Origin: an uncultured Chlorobiaceae bacterium
Lineage (GTDB): Bacteria > Bacteroidota > Chlorobiia > Chlorobiales > Chlorobiaceae
Reading direction: 5' to 3'
DNA: 64,000 nucleotides
Assembly (NCBI GenBank): GCA_903840935.1
Contig: CAIMHT010000004.1
Coordinates: 1 to 64,000 of the forward strand
Shown: piece after piece, positions 62,167 to 64,000 of the stretch
How the letters are laid out: every line of letters begins with the position of its first letter
Numbering within the stretch: the stretch's first letter is position 1
The notes under the pieces: generated by a model
Seen by the model: the letters and a program-made list of their open reading frames with translations, nothing else
What the model was told of the DNA's origin: nothing
Databases searched by the model: none
Position numbers and translations under genes: made by a program

Positions 62167-62428
62167 GGGACCTTTGATATATAAGTACCAAAAGCTATTA
62201 GTTGAGCCGATAAAAACAGAAAATGATTACCTGATGGAATTAAAAAGATTGGAGGTGATTTTTGACGCGACAGTTGGAACAGAGATGAGTGATGAGGCAG
62301 ATATACTTGGATTGATGATCGATGATTAAGAGAAAAAGCATTATCCTGTTGAGACTCAAGACCCGATTGAGGCAATCAAGATTCGAATGGAAGAGATGGC
62401 GGTTAACATCTTTCGGCAGATTTATTAA
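62167..62428 (+). pseudogene. HigA-type antitoxin pseudogene with an in-frame nonsense codon and no C-terminal HTH
   Basis: LLVEPIKTENDYLMELKRLEVIFDATVGTEMSDEADILGLMIDD*EKKHYPVETQDPIEAIKIRMEEMAVN; one continuous frame with TAA at 62327-62329. Confidence 0.8.
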
Positions 62429-62462
62429 TTCATGATTATCAATTGATGAGATAACGCCCTTT

Positions 62463-63731
62463 ATGCTGAAAACCCTGTTCTCTATAGCCCTGCGCCATTT
62501 GCTGGGACGTCGCCGCCAGACTCTGACCACTATCTTTGGCGTGGCGGTCAGTACGATGGTGCTGATAACAACCAACTCACTGACGAGAGGGCTGCTCGAC
62601 TCTTTTGTTGAGACCATTGTGAATGTTGCGCCGCATATAACCCTCAAAGGGGAGAGCATGAGCCCCATGCCGGTCAATCTTCTTAAAAAAGAAAGTCCCT
62701 CCTCTGTTGCATTTGTTGAGGATACGATCAAGAAGCAGGAGCGCGAGGAGGTGCGGAATTATCGCCAGCTTCTTGCGGTGTTTGGCTCTCCGCAGTATAA
62801 AAAAGAGCTTCTTGCAGCTTCGCCCTATGTCGTCTCACAGGTTATGGCGGTCAAGGGAAGCCGTAACCAGCCGCTGCTGCTCAAGGGAGTTCTGATCGAT
62901 CGGGAGGATGCCATCAGCGGCATTATAAAAAAGCTGGTAGAGGGAGATATTGGTATGTTTGAAAAGACAGCCAATGCTCTGCTTGTGGGCCGAACAGTGG
63001 CGAGGGATATGAAGCTCAAGCTGAATGACCAGGTTGTCATCATTCCTGCATCCGGAAAGAGTCGGCAGTGCAAGGTGGCCGGGCTCTTTTTTACCGGTGT
63101 AAATGCGGTCGACAACAGTGTTCTGGTTTCGCTCAAGCTTGGGCAGATTATCGAAGGGTTGCCGGCCAACAAGGTTTCAGGCATTGCGCTTAAAGTGGTT
63201 GATCCGCTCAACAATACCTCTCTGGCAAGGGAGCTGGAGCGGATTACCGGTTACCGCTGCCTCACCTGGCAAGAGGAAAATGCGGGTATTCTCTCGCTTT
63301 TTGCTCGCATTGGTGCCATCGTCTTCTCTCTGGTGGCCTTTGTCGGTGTTGTTTCAGGTTTCGGTGTGGCCAATATTCTGGTTACCACGGTCTTTGAAAA
63401 GAGTCGAGACATTGCCATCATGAAGTCGTTCGGATTTTCTGCCCTGCAGCTTGTCGGCATGTTTGTGCTTGAAGGGTTTATGGTGGGCCTGGTTGGTGCA
63501 CTTGTCGGGGGTGTGCTTGCCATTGGTTCAATTGATCTGTTTGCCAGTTTGCCCATAGAGAGTTCACAGGGGCCACTGACCAAAACGGGCTTCAGTATGT
63601 CCTATAATCCGTTCTATTTCCTGCTCATTATCGGTATAACGGTACTGATCAGCACGCTTGCGGCCATTCTTCCCTCAGCGAAGGCGGCGAAACTGGAGCC
63701 GGTCAGTGTGCTCCGCGACAGCAGTCTGTAG
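62463..63731 (+). CDS. ABC transporter permease, FtsX/LolC-E (MacB-like) family
   Basis: IALRHLLGRRRQTLTTIFGVAVSTMVLITTNSLTRG; VANILVTTVFEKSRDIAIMKSFGFSALQLVGMFVLEGFMVGLVGALVGGVLA. Confidence 0.93.
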   Translation: MLKTLFSIALRHLLGRRRQTLTTIFGVAVSTMVLITTNSLTRGLLDSFVETIVNVAPHITLKGESMSPMPVNLLKKESPSSVAFVEDTIKKQEREEVRNYRQLLAVFGSPQYKKELLAASPYVVSQVMAVKGSRNQPLLLKGVLIDREDAISGIIKKLVEGDIGMFEKTANALLVGRTVARDMKLKLNDQVVIIPASGKSRQCKVAGLFFTGVNAVDNSVLVSLKLGQIIEGLPANKVSGIALKVVDPLNNTSLARELERITGYRCLTWQEENAGILSLFARIGAIVFSLVAFVGVVSGFGVANILVTTVFEKSRDIAIMKSFGFSALQLVGMFVLEGFMVGLVGALVGGVLAIGSIDLFASLPIESSQGPLTKTGFSMSYNPFYFLLIIGITVLISTLAAILPSAKAAKLEPVSVLRDSSL

Positions 63732-63744
63732 TGTTTATTGCCGT

Positions 63745-63999
63745 TCAGGGTCGGGGCGCATCCCCCTCTGTGATAAGGTTTTGTTCAGGGTGCTGGAGCA
63801 AATAGAGCTTGTAATAGAGCCCTCTTTTTGCGAGCAGCTCCTGGTGATTGCCGCTCTCCCTGATCACCCCTTTGTGCAAAACAATAATCCTGTCGGCTTT
63901 CTGGACGGTTGAAAGCCGGTGGGCAATGATGATGGAGGTGCGCTCACTCATCAGGCGGGTCGTCGCTGCATCAATAAGGCCTTCCGTTTCGGTGTCAAC
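63745..63999 (-). CDS. MsbA-like ABC transporter ATPase, C-terminal end (continues beyond window)
   Basis: [66 protein letters not shown]. Confidence 0.92.
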   Translation of the reverse strand, partial: VDTETEGLIDAATTRLMSERTSIIIAHRLSTVQKADRIIVLHKGVIRESGNHQELLAKRGLYYKLYLLQHPEQNLITEGDAPRP

Positions 64000-64000
64000 C

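Noticed and set aside
1-64000. CRISPR array, tRNA, rRNA, intact IS element or prophage
   Set aside because: No regularly spaced direct repeats, tRNA cloverleaf, rRNA core sequence, transposase or phage structural genes were recognised by eye; a short or divergent tRNA/ncRNA could still be missed.

Overview
The window is a gene-dense chromosomal segment, very probably from a green sulfur bacterium (Chlorobiaceae). Support for this is a BchK/BchG-type bacteriochlorophyll synthase, a CruC-like carotenoid glycosyltransferase and Chlorobi-style gene neighbourhoods. From left to right: (i) 0-3.7 kb is a scrambled accessory patch with two type II toxin-antitoxin modules, an AAA/RecG-like pseudogene and what look like broken copies of the neighbouring bcp peroxiredoxin; (ii) nifS-nifU-miaB; (iii) a pigment and isoprenoid block (bchK, phytol-kinase-like, LpxH-like, hisG, cruC); (iv) a WD40 protein, a cold-shock protein, an M23 peptidase, a Cys-rich hypothetical protein and DUF4438; (v) a type I secretion locus with DUF6447, two tandem ABC exporters, HlyD and TolC; (vi) a ~18 kb LPS/O-antigen locus with an MsbA-like exporter, many glycosyltransferases, an MBOAT/SGNH O-acylation pair, fdt-type dTDP-3-amino-sugar genes and a GT9 gene frameshifted at a G6 run; (vii) CPBP protease, cdsA, PTS IIA and hisS; (viii) the rimP-nusA-infB-rbfA-truB-ribF-rpsO operon, yicC, gmk and rpoZ; (ix) minus-strand panD, lptC, ompH, dprA, polyprenyl synthase and fni; (x) a decayed patch with a HigA-antitoxin pseudogene, then ABC transporter genes. 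No tRNA, rRNA or CRISPR was identified by eye. I did not find a clearly new system. The best leads are the module-insertion scar in the LPS locus, the possibly phase-variable GT9, the bcp fragment mosaic and the dual-ATPase type I secretion locus. All family names come from reading motifs; no database searches were run.
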